A DNA stretch of 64,000 bases from Vibrio lentus (GCF_030409755.1 NZ_JAUFQE010000002.1:2232001-2296000), one strand, 5' to 3'. Counted from the first letter of the stretch, positions 9,877-21,048 are shown. Numbers and translations are program-made. Notes: generated by a model from the sequence alone, not told the origin.

Positions 9877-10719
9877 CTATTTAGCCTTAAAGGTCACTTG
9901 CATAGGGTTATGATCAGAAGCGTCCGTAATGGGCGCTTTTGCTTTTTCTACCTCTAGCCCTCGATAGAACACGTGGTCGAGCACCAGCCCTGTAATGAAC
10001 TGAGTTCTGTTATCTGGCTCAAAGGCAACTTCCGTCAAACCAACCTTCTCCAACGCATCTTTCAATACAGTAAAGCGAGCCTCACTCCAGCTATTAAAAT
10101 CCCCAGCAAAAATAACAGGTCCACGATACTGTTGCAGATTGTCAGTTAAGCTCTTGAGCTGAGCCTCGTAATCTTCCGTACCAAAGGTAAAGTTCACGGC
10201 ATGGATATTAATCACAGCCAACTCTTCGCCATTACTTAGTTGGTAGCGCGACCAAAGCGCGGATTTAGGCAGTTGAAGCCAAGGTTCTTCATGAGTATAA
10301 GCACAAGCTTCGATCGGTAGATGCGTCGCTAGGTTGAGTACGCCCGCACTTTGTTCAAAAGCTTCAAATGCATTCACTCGAGTACTTCCCCACTGGCCAC
10401 TCGTCACCCATTGACGAAGCCCTTCTGTCATACTCGCCTCTTGCAGTAACACTAGATCGCTTCCTGCCGACAGCTTATTCAGTTCACTCTGCCAATTACT
10501 GCGGTTTTGCTTGTAAATATTCCACACGGTGAGACTCAATCCGTCAGATACATCAATCGCCTTAGGTTTCGAGTTTTGATAGCAGCTATAGATATCATTA
10601 CTGGTATTTTGAGAGGAAGTGATCAGGTTAGGTTTATTCGGGATCACGAAGATAAGATGAAAACTAGCAACAGCAAGTATTATCAAAACTGCGATAGCCA
10701 TGATGGTTTTCTTAAACAT
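9877..10719 (-). CDS. Membrane-anchored endonuclease/exonuclease/phosphatase family protein
   Basis: 280 residues. An N-terminal signal anchor (about residues 5-25) places the domain outside the cytoplasm. The EEP fold motifs are in order: TVWNIYKQNRSNW (Asn), DLVLLQEAS (metal-binding Glu), VINIHAVNF (His), VIFAGDFNSWSEARF (GDFN), LDHVFYRG and DASDHNPMQVTF (final SDH). The family includes nucleases, phosphoesterases and sphingomyelinases. The substrate cannot be told from sequence, though a periplasmic phosphodiesterase is plausible. It lies downstream of glnB but is separated from it by a terminator, so it is probably an independent unit. Confidence 0.82.
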   Translation of the reverse strand: MFKKTIMAIAVLIILAVASFHLIFVIPNKPNLITSSQNTSNDIYSCYQNSKPKAIDVSDGLSLTVWNIYKQNRSNWQSELNKLSAGSDLVLLQEASMTEGLRQWVTSGQWGSTRVNAFEAFEQSAGVLNLATHLPIEACAYTHEEPWLQLPKSALWSRYQLSNGEELAVINIHAVNFTFGTEDYEAQLKSLTDNLQQYRGPVIFAGDFNSWSEARFTVLKDALEKVGLTEVAFEPDNRTQFITGLVLDHVFYRGLEVEKAKAPITDASDHNPMQVTFKAK

Positions 10720-10741
10720 ACAGCACCCTACCAGAAATGAA

Positions 10742-10768
10742 AAAGGAGCGATAAACGCTCCTTTTAGG
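10742..10768 (-). terminator. glnB rho-independent terminator
   Basis: AAAGGAGCG/CGCTCCTTT stem with loop ATAAA. On the minus strand it ends in CTCCTTTTTC, 12 bp past the glnB stop. Confidence 0.85.
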
Positions 10769-10779
10769 GTAATAGTTTT

Positions 10780-11127
<348 letters not shown>

Positions 11128-11183
11128 TTAAACTGTGCGAATAGGTCATTATCGGTTAGCTATAGTAAACATTCAATGAAAAA

Positions 11184-11213
11184 AGCCAGAGCTTTAAAGC
11201 TCTGGCTCGAAAT
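11184..11213 (-). terminator. Terminator of the cytochrome c gene
   Basis: Perfect 24-bp palindrome (AGCCAGAGC/GCTCTGGCT arms, 11184-11207), followed on the minus strand by T-rich sequence (TTTTTTCATTG, 11173-11184). It separates the cytochrome gene from glnB. Confidence 0.85.
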
Positions 11214-11248
11214 TTATCGTCTTGTTTAATCAGCGCTTTGAGAAGGTT

Positions 11249-11560
11249 TTACTTAAGGCTTGCGTAGTAAGCGGCTAGATTTGCGATGTCTTCATCACTC
11301 AGCATAGAAGCTTGAGCCTGCATTACAGCGGCCAAACCACCATTACGCTGTTTTGTTTTGTACGCATTGATTGATGAAACGATGTACTGCTCGTTTTGTC
11401 CTTTCAGGTTTGGGTAACCCGGAATCATAGCGATACCATCAGCACCATGACACGCCGCACAGATCGCTGCTTTAGCTTGACCTGCAGCAACATCACCCGC
11501 CAGAGCGTTACCACTCAATAGTCCGAATCCAAGAACTAATCCTAGTGTAATTTTTTTCAT
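11249..11560 (-). CDS. Small periplasmic c-type cytochrome (cytochrome c553/c5-like)
   Basis: 103 residues: a signal peptide ([21 protein letters not shown]) and then one class I cytochrome c domain. The haem site is CAACHG at about 36-41 and the distal ligand is probably Met in [18 protein letters not shown] or MIPGYPNL. It would shuttle electrons in the periplasm, for example to a terminal oxidase or peroxidase. The partner is unknown. The frame opens four codons earlier, but the GGAA at that position is the ribosome-binding site for the ATG at 11560. Transcribed as a single gene ending at a strong terminator. Confidence 0.87.
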   Translation of the reverse strand: MKKITLGLVLGFGLLSGNALAGDVAAGQAKAAICAACHGADGIAMIPGYPNLKGQNEQYIVSSINAYKTKQRNGGLAAVMQAQASMLSDEDIANLAAYYASLK

Positions 11561-11618
11561 TGCATATTCCATTAATTATTTTTATTAAAGTGACGTCGAA
11601 TTGTGACACAAACTTTTT

Positions 11619-12968
11619 CTACTTGCTCCAAAGCGCTTCACAATCTTGACCTTCGTAGTTCTTATCTACGAATAATCCTAAAACAGCGATCACTCGATCG
11701 CCATCCATTAATATAGGTGTTCTGCGTCTTAACCAACTGGGTACTTGGTATTCCTGAAACAGCTTCTTGAGCTTTCTGCTATGCCCGCGCCCGACAGGAT
11801 GAGCCGAGAGCCCTTCAGGGTTAAAAATGACTCGTAGTGATTCGCTTGTACTCGAGAAACTAAAGCTTTGCGAATCACAGTTATGAGTAACAGAATCACT
11901 CGGTAATGAGTTTAAGTGGACCTCTCCTAAGTCATCAGGCAACACTAAGTTGTCACCAATCGAAAGAGCACTTTGCCAGTCGGATAAGTCTTTGGTCTCT
12001 TTCACTAAGTAGAGCTGATGATTGAATCGTCGTACTTCAACATCATTCAACACTAGCTTAGGGTTGGCGTCCGCCTGAGCACAAGCCACTTCATCCCAAA
12101 TAAGTTTTAGCTGCTTTTGGCTTGGCATCGGTTGATTACAATGGCTGATCCACATTCTGATCAAACGTGCTCGTAACAAATCAGAATGCTGAGATAACGC
12201 CTCAATGCTTAAGCTCTTACTGCCTCCTAAAGCTTGCAGGAAGTGTGATTCAAGCAACTCATCGAGCAATAACTCTTGCTCTGCGCAAAGCTGAGCACTG
12301 CGGCTTACCGACTCGCGAAAACTAGGCCAGCGCTCAGTCAGCGTTGGCGTGACTTGATGGCGAATAAAGTTACGGTCAAAACGCAGATCCTGATTACTCT
12401 CATCTTCGACCCAAGTTAACCCCATGTCGTGAGCCGATGCTTCGATGTCTGATCGAGTCACTGACAGCAAAGGCCTCACAATAAACGCTTCGCCAAACGA
12501 CATCACTTTCGCCATTGAAGAGAGTCCTTTCGGACCACTGCCACGCTTTAACGCCAACAAGAAGGTTTCAAGTTGATCGTCAATGTGCTGACCCGTAACA
12601 AGCACATCGCCCTTTCTGATGTGTTGCTGAAAAGCTTGGTATCGAGCATCTCGAGCAAGCTTTTCAACGCTCGCACCACTGTTGATATCCAGCGAGACTC
12701 GCTCAACAGCTAACGAAACCGACGAAGCATCGCACCATGCTTGGCATTGTTCTACCCAGTGGTCGGCATGTTCGCTTAGGCCATGGTGGACATGTACCGC
12801 ACGACACTCAATGCCATGCGTTTGCGAGTACTGCGCCGCGAACTCTAACAAAACTCGAGAATCAACACCGCCACTGAAAGCCACGATCAATCTACTAGGC
12901 TTGAGTGCGCTTTGATGAAGTACCGATGTGAAGGTTTCGATTAAGTGAGTCATGAGCGAGTTAACCAT
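11619..12968 (-). CDS. tilS: tRNA(Ile)-lysidine synthetase
   Basis: 449 residues. It ligates lysine to C34 of the CAU anticodon tRNA-Ile, switching it from Met to Ile identity, and is essential. The N-terminal PP-loop ATP pyrophosphatase has LIVAFSGGVDSRVLLEF at about 26-42. TilS middle and C-terminal domains follow, with GRGHSRKLKKLFQEYQVPSWLRRRTPIL in the C-terminal tRNA-binding domain. No clear ribosome-binding site exists for the ATG at 12968, and an ATG five codons in (12953) is an alternative. It is the last gene of the rpsB-to-tilS chain, 109 bp after accA and behind a terminator. Confidence 0.95.
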   Translation of the reverse strand: MVNSLMTHLIETFTSVLHQSALKPSRLIVAFSGGVDSRVLLEFAAQYSQTHGIECRAVHVHHGLSEHADHWVEQCQAWCDASSVSLAVERVSLDINSGASVEKLARDARYQAFQQHIRKGDVLVTGQHIDDQLETFLLALKRGSGPKGLSSMAKVMSFGEAFIVRPLLSVTRSDIEASAHDMGLTWVEDESNQDLRFDRNFIRHQVTPTLTERWPSFRESVSRSAQLCAEQELLLDELLESHFLQALGGSKSLSIEALSQHSDLLRARLIRMWISHCNQPMPSQKQLKLIWDEVACAQADANPKLVLNDVEVRRFNHQLYLVKETKDLSDWQSALSIGDNLVLPDDLGEVHLNSLPSDSVTHNCDSQSFSFSSTSESLRVIFNPEGLSAHPVGRGHSRKLKKLFQEYQVPSWLRRRTPILMDGDRVIAVLGLFVDKNYEGQDCEALWSK

Positions 12969-13003
12969 GAGAGTAGGTTTGAAGGGAGAATGTTCTAATA
13001 ATA

Positions 13004-13033
13004 AAAAAGGGTTGGCACTGAGTCCAACCCTTT
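13004..13033 (-). terminator. accA rho-independent terminator
   Basis: AAGGGTTGG/CCAACCCTT stem, followed on the minus strand by TTTTTTATTATT, 45 bp past the accA stop. Confidence 0.88.
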
Positions 13034-13077
13034 CATCATCTTGTTACTTGAAGCTGCCTCATTTCAAGGCACGCTTA

Positions 13078-14037
13078 TCAGCAGTAACCGTAGCTCATTA
13101 GGCGTTGGTAACGACGCTCAAGAAGCGATTCGTTGTCAAACTGCTCTAGCTCTTCTAGCTGCTTAACTAGCATGTCTTTCATGTTCTGAGCCGTTTGTAC
13201 TGGATCGCGGTGCGCGCCACCTAGAGGCTCAGGAATAATTTCGTCGATAAGCTCTAGCTCTTTCAGGCGAGGAGCAACTAGGCCCATCGCTTCAGCAGCT
13301 TGTGGCGCTTTATCTGAATCACGCCACAGGATTGAAGCACAACCTTCTGGAGAGATTACTGAGTACGTAGAGTACTGAAGCATGTTCACGTAGTCGCCAA
13401 CACCGATCGCTAGTGCACCACCAGAACCGCCTTCACCAACAACGTTACAGATAACTGGAACTGAAAGGCCAGCCATTACTTTAAGGTTCTTTGCGATCGC
13501 TTCAGATTGACCACGTTCTTCAGCACCAACACCTGGGTAAGCACCCGCTGTGTCGATGAAAGTAATAATTGGCATGTTGAAACGCTCAGCCGTTTCCATT
13601 AGGCGAAGTGCCTTACGGTAACCTTCTGGCTTTGGCATACCAAAGTTACGGATCACTTTCTCTTTAGTCTCACGACCTTTCTGGTGACCAATAACCATAA
13701 CAGGACGACCATTTAGACGAGCCATACCACCTACAATTGCTTTGTCGTCAGCGTAAGCGCGATCGCCCGCCATCTCTTCAAATTCTGTGAAGGCATGCTC
13801 CAGGTAATCTTTTGTGTACGGACGTTGAGGGTGACGAGCAAGTTGAGCTACCTGCCACGCACCTAAGTCACTAAAGATTTTCTGTTTAAGCTCTAAGCTT
13901 TTTTTCTCTAGTTGTTCAATTTCTTTGTCTAGATCTACCGCTGTGTCACCACCGTGACGCGAAACGTCACGTAGCGCTTCGATTTTTGCTTCAAGTTCAG
14001 CGATAGGCTTTTCAAATTCTAGAAAGTTCAGGCTCAT
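13078..14037 (-). CDS. accA: Acetyl-CoA carboxylase carboxyltransferase subunit alpha
   Basis: 319 residues, the standard length. With AccD it transfers the carboxyl group from carboxybiotin to acetyl-CoA to give malonyl-CoA, the committed step of fatty-acid synthesis. The crotonase-like fold is recognisable by [43 protein letters not shown] and [15 protein letters not shown]. It lies 45 bp downstream of dnaE in the conserved lpx-rnhB-dnaE-accA order and is followed by a terminator. Confidence 0.98.
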   Translation of the reverse strand: MSLNFLEFEKPIAELEAKIEALRDVSRHGGDTAVDLDKEIEQLEKKSLELKQKIFSDLGAWQVAQLARHPQRPYTKDYLEHAFTEFEEMAGDRAYADDKAIVGGMARLNGRPVMVIGHQKGRETKEKVIRNFGMPKPEGYRKALRLMETAERFNMPIITFIDTAGAYPGVGAEERGQSEAIAKNLKVMAGLSVPVICNVVGEGGSGGALAIGVGDYVNMLQYSTYSVISPEGCASILWRDSDKAPQAAEAMGLVAPRLKELELIDEIIPEPLGGAHRDPVQTAQNMKDMLVKQLEELEQFDNESLLERRYQRLMSYGYC

Positions 14038-14082
14038 CTATGAATCCTTGTTGATTCAGCTCCACAATCATGGAGCTAAATT

Positions 14083-17000
14083 TTAGTTAAATTCGAGTTC
14101 TACTTGGCTATTTCCAAGCAGCTGTTTTAATTCGTCTAGTAATGTATCACTTGGCGTCACACGCCATTCTGTGCCCAATGTTAACCGCGCTCTAGCGTCG
14201 GCACGCTGGTAGTATACATTGACTGGGACCGTTCCGGCTCTATAAGGTTCTAAGATTTGACTAAAGCGTTCAAAAAATTGACCATTAATTTGGGATTGGT
14301 CGATAGATATCGACACCCCACGAGCATATTTCTCACGGGCGCTTCCTAAGTCCATGACCTCGCGCGCGGACATTTTAAGCCCACCATTGAAATCATCAAA
14401 GCTGACCTGTCCAGAAACGACCACAATTTTATCTTTTTCGAGCAATTCAGCGTAGCGATCGAGCGCATCCGAGAACAACATCACTTCCATTCGCCCCGAT
14501 CGGTCGTCGAGGGTCATCAAACCAATTCGAGTTCCGCGTTTCGTGGTCATTACCCTAGCAGCAATGACCAAACCTGCAATCGTTAAAGACTGATCACGAC
14601 GCGTCGGCGTCGCATCTTTCAAGCGACAGCTGGTGTATTTCGCAAGTTCTTTAATGTAAGCATTCACCGGGTGACCCGTTAAATACAAACCAAGCGTTTC
14701 GCGTTCACCTTCTAGCCAAACCTTTTCAGGCCATTTAGGCACTTGAGTATACTTGTGTTCAACCTCTTCCGGAGCGTCGGTCAAAACACCAAACATATCC
14801 GATTGACCAAAAGCCTCAGCGTGGTGATGTTGGCTTGCCGCCTTAACCGCATCTTTCAATGAGGCCATCATTGCTGCTCGGTGAGGGCCTAATCTATCTA
14901 AGGCGCCTGACAGAATCAACTTTTCGATAACACGCTTGTTCACTTTTTTCAGATCAAGTCGTGCACAGAAGTCGAACAAGTCTTTAAAGTAACCGCCTTT
15001 GTTACGCGCTTCGATAATGGCTTCAATTGGGCCTTCACCAACCCCTTTAATCGCACCAATGCCATAAACAATTGCGCCATCTTCATCGACATTAAAGCGG
15101 TATAAACCGGAGTTAATATCAGGCGGAAGAAGCTTGAGCTTCATACGGAAACATTCATCGACAAGGCCAATAACCTTCTCGGTGTTATCCATATCCGCGG
15201 TCATTACTGCCGCCATGAATTCCGCAGGGTAGTGCGTTTTCAACCACAGTGTTTGATAAGAAACCAGTGCGTATGCAGCCGAGTGAGATTTGTTAAAGCC
15301 GTAGCCCGCAAACTTCTCTACCAAGTCAAAGATCTTCATGGACAGTTCGCCATCAACACCATTGGCTTCAGCACCTTCTTTAAAGGTACCGCGCTGTTTT
15401 GCCATCTCTTCAGGCTTTTTCTTACCCATCGCACGACGCAGCATATCGGCTCCACCAAGCGTATAACCCGCAAGGATCTGAGCGATTTGCATTACCTGTT
15501 CTTGATACAGGATGATGCCGTACGTAGGTTCTAGTGTCTCTTTAAGCGATTCGTGTTGCCACGTTTCATCAGGGTAAGAGACCGCCTCTCGTCCGTGTTT
15601 ACGGTCGATAAAGTTATCTACCATGCCTGATTGCAGAGGGCCCGGACGGAACAAGGCCACTAATGCGATGATATCTTCAAAACAGTCGGGTTGCAGACGC
15701 TTGATCAGATCTTTCATACCGCGAGATTCCAGTTGGAATACCGCCGTCGTTTCAGAATTTTGTAATAAGTTAAATGATGCTTGATCATCCAGAGGAATCG
15801 ACTCGATACGAACCGGATCTTTCCCCTCTTTCTTCAAACGTGGGTTCACTAGGCCTAGTGCCCAGTCAATGATCGTCAGTGTACGCAACCCCAAGAAGTC
15901 AAACTTAACCAAGCCAGCAGTTTCTACGTCATTCTTATCGAATTGCGTTACTGGGAAGTTACCTTCCGCATCGGCATAGATAGGTGCAAAATCAGTAATC
16001 GTGGTCGGTGAGATTACAACACCACCCGCGTGTTTACCTGCGTTTCGCGTACAACCTTCTAGAATTCGACATTTATCGATCAGTTCACGAACTTCTTCAT
16101 CGCCGTCGTAGAGTTCTGGCAAGGCAGGCTCAGCTAGGAAGGCTTTCTCTAGTGTCATACCCGGATCAGGCGGTACAAGCTTTGAAATTCGATCGACAAA
16201 GCCAAACGGGTGACCCAGTACACGGCCTACATCGCGGATTACCGCTTTCGCCGCCATGGTACCGAAGGTAATGATCTGAGAAACAGCATCACGACCGTAC
16301 ATTTCAGCCACGTGATCAATAACTTGGTCACGCTTATCCATACAGAAGTCGATATCGAAATCGGGCATGGATACACGTTCTGGGTTCAAGAAACGTTCGA
16401 ACAGCAAGTCGTATTCAAGTGGATCAAGATCGGTGATATCAAGCGCGTAAGCCACCAAAGAACCGGCACCAGAACCACGACCAGGACCTACTGGTACATC
16501 ATTATCTTTTGACCACTGGATAAACTCCATTACGATCAAGAAGTAACCTGGGAAACCCATGTTGTTGACAACTTCAAGCTCGATCTTGAGTCGCTCATCG
16601 TATTCAGGCCTGCGTTCAGCTCTGACTTTCTCATCAGGAAATAGGAATGCTAAACGTCGTTCAAGACCTTCTTCTGACTTTTTGATCAAGAAGTCTTCAA
16701 TCGCCAAACCTTCCGTCGGGAAGTTAGGCAAGAAGTATTCGCCCAATCGCACGGTGACATTACAACGCTTAGCGATCTCAACACTGTTTTCTAGAGCTTC
16801 AGGAATGTCTGAGAACAGCTCACACATCTCTTCTTCGCTACGTAGATACTGCTGTGGGCTGTAGTTTTTTGGTCGACGTGGATCAACCATGGTAAAGCCG
16901 TCGTGAATCGCCACACGGATTTCATGAGCGTCAAACAAGTCTTCAGAAATGAATACCACTTCGTTGGTCGCGACAACTGGCAAGTCTTCTTGCTCGGCGA

Positions 17001-17562
17001 GTTCCAGCGCAAAGTGCAGATAAGACTCTTCATCCGGACGTCCTGTACGGATCAGCTCCAGATAAAATCGGTCGGCAAAGTGTGTTTTGTAAAACTCGAC
17101 ACTACTTGCAACCAACTCTCGGTTGCCTTTCAGCAACGCCTTACCAATCTCACCTTCTTTCGCACCCGATAAAAGAATCAGGCCTTCGGCATGCTCAATC
17201 AGCCACTCTTTATCAATCACTGGCTGATGCTGTACGTGACCACGAAGGTAAGCTTTTGAAATCAATAACGTTAGGTTATTGTAACCTTTGTTACTCGTTG
17301 CAATAACGGTGAGTTTGGTCAATTCGTCGCCAAACTCAGGAGACTGCATCAGGAAGTCAGCACCAATAATTGGCTTAACCCCACACCCATGGGCTGTACC
17401 GTAGAATTTCACCAAACCACATAGGTTGGTAAAGTCGGTCAGTGCTAGAGCAGGCATACCCATCTCAGCAACTTTCTTAACCAGTGGCGGTACCTTTGAT
17501 AGGCCATCCACCATAGAAAAGTCACTGTGTACGCGAAGGTGAACAAATTTTGGATCTGACAT
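14083..17562 (-). CDS. dnaE: DNA polymerase III alpha subunit
   Basis: 1159 residues, matching E. coli DnaE (1160). It is the replicative polymerase subunit. The N-terminal PHP domain begins [19 protein letters not shown]. Polymerase catalytic aspartates lie in [14 protein letters not shown] (about 398-411) and [15 protein letters not shown] (about 553). A tandem helix-hairpin-helix, an OB fold ([27 protein letters not shown]) and a C-terminal tau-binding region follow. The 176-bp leader between rnhB and dnaE holds unusual repeats, listed separately. Its proofreading partner DnaQ is encoded at 4.5 kb. Confidence 0.98.
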   Translation of the reverse strand: MSDPKFVHLRVHSDFSMVDGLSKVPPLVKKVAEMGMPALALTDFTNLCGLVKFYGTAHGCGVKPIIGADFLMQSPEFGDELTKLTVIATSNKGYNNLTLLISKAYLRGHVQHQPVIDKEWLIEHAEGLILLSGAKEGEIGKALLKGNRELVASSVEFYKTHFADRFYLELIRTGRPDEESYLHFALELAEQEDLPVVATNEVVFISEDLFDAHEIRVAIHDGFTMVDPRRPKNYSPQQYLRSEEEMCELFSDIPEALENSVEIAKRCNVTVRLGEYFLPNFPTEGLAIEDFLIKKSEEGLERRLAFLFPDEKVRAERRPEYDERLKIELEVVNNMGFPGYFLIVMEFIQWSKDNDVPVGPGRGSGAGSLVAYALDITDLDPLEYDLLFERFLNPERVSMPDFDIDFCMDKRDQVIDHVAEMYGRDAVSQIITFGTMAAKAVIRDVGRVLGHPFGFVDRISKLVPPDPGMTLEKAFLAEPALPELYDGDEEVRELIDKCRILEGCTRNAGKHAGGVVISPTTITDFAPIYADAEGNFPVTQFDKNDVETAGLVKFDFLGLRTLTIIDWALGLVNPRLKKEGKDPVRIESIPLDDQASFNLLQNSETTAVFQLESRGMKDLIKRLQPDCFEDIIALVALFRPGPLQSGMVDNFIDRKHGREAVSYPDETWQHESLKETLEPTYGIILYQEQVMQIAQILAGYTLGGADMLRRAMGKKKPEEMAKQRGTFKEGAEANGVDGELSMKIFDLVEKFAGYGFNKSHSAAYALVSYQTLWLKTHYPAEFMAAVMTADMDNTEKVIGLVDECFRMKLKLLPPDINSGLYRFNVDEDGAIVYGIGAIKGVGEGPIEAIIEARNKGGYFKDLFDFCARLDLKKVNKRVIEKLILSGALDRLGPHRAAMMASLKDAVKAASQHHHAEAFGQSDMFGVLTDAPEEVEHKYTQVPKWPEKVWLEGERETLGLYLTGHPVNAYIKELAKYTSCRLKDATPTRRDQSLTIAGLVIAARVMTTKRGTRIGLMTLDDRSGRMEVMLFSDALDRYAELLEKDKIVVVSGQVSFDDFNGGLKMSAREVMDLGSAREKYARGVSISIDQSQINGQFFERFSQILEPYRAGTVPVNVYYQRADARARLTLGTEWRVTPSDTLLDELKQLLGNSQVELEFN

Positions 17563-17577
17563 TATTTTTCCTGAGTT

Positions 17578-17593
17578 CTAGGCTTGAGCCTAG
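17578..17593. repeat. CTAGGCT/AGCCTAG palindrome just upstream of dnaE
   Basis: CTAGGCTTGAGCCTAG, 7-bp arms around TG, 15 bp before the dnaE ATG on its leader side. It is too tight for an RNA hairpin without opening one or two pairs, and could be a protein-binding site. Confidence 0.5.
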
Positions 17594-17661
17594 GATTACA
17601 ACTGTGTGTATTCTATTTTTTTCTACTGCAAGTAGGCAACTTTATTCGATGCCCAGCTCCA

Positions 17662-17712
17662 ATCAATAGGAAGTCACTATCAACAAGAAGCAACTATCAA
17701 TAGGAAGCCAGA
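17662..17712. repeat. Three tandem 17-bp repeats between rnhB and dnaE
   Basis: Units at 17662-17678, 17679-17695 and 17696-17712 share ATCAAnAnGAAGnnAnn: ATCAATAGGAAGTCACT, ATCAACAAGAAGCAACT and ATCAATAGGAAGCCAGA. They fill the non-coding gap between rnhB and dnaE. Such short arrays often vary in copy number between strains. Confidence 0.7.
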
Positions 17713-17738
17713 GCAATATAAAGTTTAATCGATGCGCT

Positions 17739-18362
17739 CTAATCTATGCCAAGAATACGTTTTACTGGCTTAAAGCTTTTGCGGTAATGCTCAGTTACAC
17801 CATGTTTTTCAATCGCTTCGAAATGCGCTTTGGTCGGGTAACCTTTATGTTGAGCAAAACCAAACTCTGGATGAAGCTTATCAAGTTCTTCCATCTCTTG
17901 GTCACGAACTACCTTAGCGATGATAGACGCTGCGCTGATTTCAGCAACTCGCAAGTCCCCTTTCACAATCGCCAAACCATCCATCGGTAATTCTGGAACA
18001 CGGTTACCATCGATCAGAGCCATGTCTGGCTGAACGCTTAGCCCTGCGATAGCTCGCTGCATAGCAACCATGGTCGCTTGTAGAATATTTAACTCATCAA
18101 TTTCTTGTGGAGAGCAACGGCCCACCGACCACGCCAATGCTTTCTCTTTTATCTCAGGAAGCAGCGCAAGACGTTTCTTCTCTGACAATTTTTTTGAGTC
18201 GTTTAAGCCTTCAATGGGATTATTAGGATCGAGGATAACGGCCGCAGTCACGACATCACCGACTAATGGGCCACGACCCACTTCATCCACACCAGCAAAC
18301 AACTGGTAGCCTTGAGGGTATTCAAACGGAGGAAGCTCTTTTTTCTCTTTTACTGCCATCAT
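17739..18362 (-). CDS. rnhB: Ribonuclease HII
   Basis: 207 residues. It cleaves RNA-DNA junctions and single misincorporated ribonucleotides. The type 2 RNase H motif [23 protein letters not shown] carries the DE pair. LIDGNRVP and [12 protein letters not shown] supply the other acidic and structural residues, and [15 protein letters not shown] is typical of the C-terminal part. It follows lpxB by 30 bp in the same direction, so it is co-transcribed with the lipid A genes, as in most gammaproteobacteria. Confidence 0.97.
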   Translation of the reverse strand: MMAVKEKKELPPFEYPQGYQLFAGVDEVGRGPLVGDVVTAAVILDPNNPIEGLNDSKKLSEKKRLALLPEIKEKALAWSVGRCSPQEIDELNILQATMVAMQRAIAGLSVQPDMALIDGNRVPELPMDGLAIVKGDLRVAEISAASIIAKVVRDQEMEELDKLHPEFGFAQHKGYPTKAHFEAIEKHGVTEHYRKSFKPVKRILGID

Positions 18363-18392
18363 TATTCTCTTAGTGTTCTGTAAACAAGCGTT

Positions 18393-19589
18393 TTATGACT
18401 CAACAAATGGTCGGTTAATCAGTTTCAATACCGCGTTAGCCGCTTGTTTATCCGCGTCTTTACGGATCCAGTGATGCATTTCAGTAAAGCGTTCAATCAA
18501 TGGCGCATTGTCCGTTGAAAGCATCTTGTCGACCGATGGGAAAAGGTAATCTGGGTGACACTCTTCAAGAATGTGTTCTTTTACGATTTCTTCACCCGCT
18601 AGGATATTCGGTAACGAGACAAATTCTGTGATCGACAATTTCTTCACGATATAGCCAGTGAGCTTGTTGACCTTGTAGCCTACGACCATCGGACGCTTAA
18701 GCAACATACATTCAAGTGCAACGGTACCAGAAGCTAGTAGAACTGAGTCGGAAGCGGTAATCACGTTTCTCGCAGTATCTTCCACTAGTGTGAATTCCAA
18801 CTCAGGTGCGGTAGCTTGCCATATCTCGATAAACTGTTTTTTACGCTGTTCATTAACCAACGCAACAACAAAGTTAATATCAGGATATTTCTGCTTAATA
18901 CGCTGACAAGTCTCGATAAATGGCTGAGCAATCAAGCTCATTTCACCACCACGACTACCCGGCAATACCGCTAGCCACTGCTTATCTTGATCAAGACCTA
19001 AAAGCTCTCGAGCGTCTCGTTTACTCGGTTCCAAAGGAATCGAGTCTGCCAACGTATGGCCAACGAATTCACAGGCAACGTTATATTTATCGTAGAACGC
19101 TTTTTCGAACGGTAGGAAAGCCAATACCAAGTCGGTTGCTTTATCGATTTTAAAGATACGCTTTGGACGCCAAGCCCATACTGAAGGACTCACGTAATGC
19201 ACTGTTTTGATGCCAGCGTTCTTAAGATCCAACTCAAGCCTCAGGTTGAAGTCAGGCGCATCAATACCAACAAACACATCGGGTGGATTTTGAGTGAAAT
19301 ACTTCACCAGTTCCGCTTTCACTTTAAGTAAGCGAGGCAAACGTCCCAGTACTTCAACCAAGCCCATCACAGCAAGCTCTTCCATTTCGAAAAGAGACTC
19401 ACAACCAAGGGCTTTCATTTTGGGGCCGCCAATACCGACGAATTCTGCATTTGGGTATTGTGATTTAATCGCTTTTATAAAGCCTTCACCCAGTGTGTCG
19501 CCAGAAAGCTCCCCAACAACGATGCCCACACGCAGTGGTTCGTTCGAAACAAAATTCGAGGTGTTAGTTTGTGTATCTTGCTGTGCCAT
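18393..19589 (-). CDS. lpxB: Lipid-A-disaccharide synthase
   Basis: 398 residues. It joins UDP-2,3-diacylglucosamine and lipid X to form the beta-1,6 disaccharide of lipid A, at the inner face of the cytoplasmic membrane. GT19 family features: [52 protein letters not shown] and [11 protein letters not shown]. About 15 extra N-terminal residues (Q/T/N/S-rich) precede the family start. The gene is 123 bp from lpxA, an unusually wide gap containing a terminator-like hairpin and an inverted repeat, so it may have its own promoter. Confidence 0.97.
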   Translation of the reverse strand: MAQQDTQTNTSNFVSNEPLRVGIVVGELSGDTLGEGFIKAIKSQYPNAEFVGIGGPKMKALGCESLFEMEELAVMGLVEVLGRLPRLLKVKAELVKYFTQNPPDVFVGIDAPDFNLRLELDLKNAGIKTVHYVSPSVWAWRPKRIFKIDKATDLVLAFLPFEKAFYDKYNVACEFVGHTLADSIPLEPSKRDARELLGLDQDKQWLAVLPGSRGGEMSLIAQPFIETCQRIKQKYPDINFVVALVNEQRKKQFIEIWQATAPELEFTLVEDTARNVITASDSVLLASGTVALECMLLKRPMVVGYKVNKLTGYIVKKLSITEFVSLPNILAGEEIVKEHILEECHPDYLFPSVDKMLSTDNAPLIERFTEMHHWIRKDADKQAANAVLKLINRPFVES

Positions 19590-19612
19590 AGTTTTCCCTT
19601 CTCGCCTAAAGC

Positions 19613-19645
19613 AAAAAAGACCGCCTAATGAGTAGCGATCTTTTT
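19613..19645 (-). terminator. Attenuator/terminator between lpxA and lpxB
   Basis: AAAAGAtCGC/GCGgTCTTTTTT stem with one mismatch. On the minus strand it ends in a run of six T (19613-19618), 24 bp before the lpxB start. It would reduce read-through from lpxA. Confidence 0.65.
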
Positions 19646-19649
19646 GTTA

Positions 19650-19695
19650 TACCAATCTGATTAAGTAATTACTGTCATACTTGCGCTGATTGGTA
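19650..19695. repeat. Inverted repeat TACCAATC...GATTGGTA
   Basis: 8-bp perfect arms at 19650-19657 and 19688-19695 separated by 30 bp, between lpxA and lpxB. TACCAATC also occurs after the yitT-like gene near 52616. The element looks like a dispersed intergenic repeat, though I cannot count copies from one window. Confidence 0.45.
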
Positions 19696-19712
19696 CACAA
19701 TCACATCAAGTA

Positions 19713-20501
19713 TTAACGAATAATACCGCGCTCAGAGTTCTCTAGCATTTCTAGCATAGGAGTAACCGAAGTAAACTCTTTTGCCATTTCAACTAAAGCC
19801 GCTTTCGCTTCTTCAAGTGTTTTACCTGAACGGTATAACTCTTTGTACGCTTTCTGTAGTGCACGAATTTCAGGTTTCTCAAATCCGTTACGCTTCAAGC
19901 CAACAAGGTTCAAACCAAATGGAGCAGCGTGGTTACCCTGTGCAAGCACGTACGGCAGTACATCTTGAACAACTGCAGAACAACCGCCAATGTACGCATA
20001 AGCGCCAATTGAACAGAACGGGTGAATCGCAGACAGTGCCATTACGCCAGCGTAATCGCCAACCGTCACGTGACCGCCAAGGATAGCGTTGTTACCAATG
20101 TGAGTGTGGTTTCCAACGATTACATCATGCGCTACGTGAGCGTTTACACAAAGTAAGTTGTCGTCACCAATCACTGTGGTTGCTTTGTCTTGAGTCGTAC
20201 CACGGTGGATCTGAACGGCTTCACGAATCACGTTGCGATCACCGATCACTACTGTTGTTGCTTCGCCGCCATACTTCTTGTCTTGGTTTTCTTCACCAAT
20301 CACAGCGTGTGGGAAGATACGGTTTTCTTTACCAATGGTTGTGTGACCTTTAATCACAACGTGCGACATAATCTCTGTGTCGTCACCAATAGTCACAGTA
20401 CCAGCAATGTAAGTGAAAGGCCCAACCGTCACGTTAGCACCGATAGTTACATCACCTTCGATTACTGCTGCCGGGTGAATTTTCGCTGTTTCATGAATCA
20501 T
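19713..20501 (-). CDS. lpxA: UDP-N-acetylglucosamine acyltransferase
   Basis: 262 residues, identical in length to E. coli LpxA. It adds the R-3-hydroxyacyl chain from acyl-ACP to the 3-OH of UDP-GlcNAc, the first step of lipid A synthesis. Left-handed beta-helix hexapeptide repeats run through about 1-190 (for example [20 protein letters not shown]), with catalytic His in [15 protein letters not shown]. The frame opens seven codons upstream, but ATG 20501 starts one base after the fabZ stop and gives the family start [13 protein letters not shown]. Confidence 0.98.
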   Translation of the reverse strand: MIHETAKIHPAAVIEGDVTIGANVTVGPFTYIAGTVTIGDDTEIMSHVVIKGHTTIGKENRIFPHAVIGEENQDKKYGGEATTVVIGDRNVIREAVQIHRGTTQDKATTVIGDDNLLCVNAHVAHDVIVGNHTHIGNNAILGGHVTVGDYAGVMALSAIHPFCSIGAYAYIGGCSAVVQDVLPYVLAQGNHAAPFGLNLVGLKRNGFEKPEIRALQKAYKELYRSGKTLEEAKAALVEMAKEFTSVTPMLEMLENSERGIIR

Positions 20502-20502
20502 A

Positions 20503-20955
20503 TTAAAACTCTCTACGAGCACATTTAAGTTCAGCTGAACACACTACAGCGCCGTCAACTTTAGCCACACCGTTAAATGATGCAATGCCACGACGTTCTT
20601 TTAGGAACTCAACTTCGATAACCAGTTGGTCACCAGGTACCACTGGCTTACGGAATTTTGCTTTATCAACACTTGCGAAGTAGTAAAGTTCGTTACCAGA
20701 AGGCGCACCAAAAGATTTAAATGCAAGAAGACCTGTAGCTTGAGCCATTGCTTCTAAGATCAACACGCCTGGGAATACAGGAAGCTGTGGGAAGTGGCCT
20801 GTGAACTGAGGTTCATTAACAGAAACATTCTTAATCGCGGTCAGTGTTTTTTCTTTTTCAAAGCTAGTCACACGATCAACCATTAAGAATGGGTAGCGAT
20901 GAGGTAATAGTTCCTGAATTTCAGTAATGTTCATCGTTGTCTGTTCAGTAGTCAA
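20503..20955 (-). CDS. fabZ: 3-hydroxyacyl-[acyl-carrier-protein] dehydratase FabZ
   Basis: 150 residues. It dehydrates 3-hydroxyacyl-ACP in fatty-acid elongation and competes with LpxA/LpxD for 3-hydroxymyristoyl-ACP. The hot-dog fold shows [14 protein letters not shown] at about 15-28, [27 protein letters not shown] with the catalytic His and Glu, and [16 protein letters not shown]. It lies between lpxD and lpxA, one base before lpxA, so it is coupled to lipid A synthesis. Confidence 0.98.
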   Translation of the reverse strand: MTTEQTTMNITEIQELLPHRYPFLMVDRVTSFEKEKTLTAIKNVSVNEPQFTGHFPQLPVFPGVLILEAMAQATGLLAFKSFGAPSGNELYYFASVDKAKFRKPVVPGDQLVIEVEFLKERRGIASFNGVAKVDGAVVCSAELKCARREF

Positions 20956-21004
20956 AGTCGTATTCCTATGTATATTCTTTATTTAATTAGAAGGATTATA
21001 AACG

Positions 21005-21034
21005 AAAAAGACTCGCTGTACGCGAGCCTTTTAT
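21005..21034 (-). terminator. Attenuator/terminator between lpxD and fabZ
   Basis: AAGgCTCGC/GCGAGtCTT stem around GTACA. On the minus strand it is followed by TTTTTCG, 15 bp past the lpxD stop and before fabZ. Confidence 0.7.
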
Positions 21035-21048
21035 TAGAAATGCTGGAA

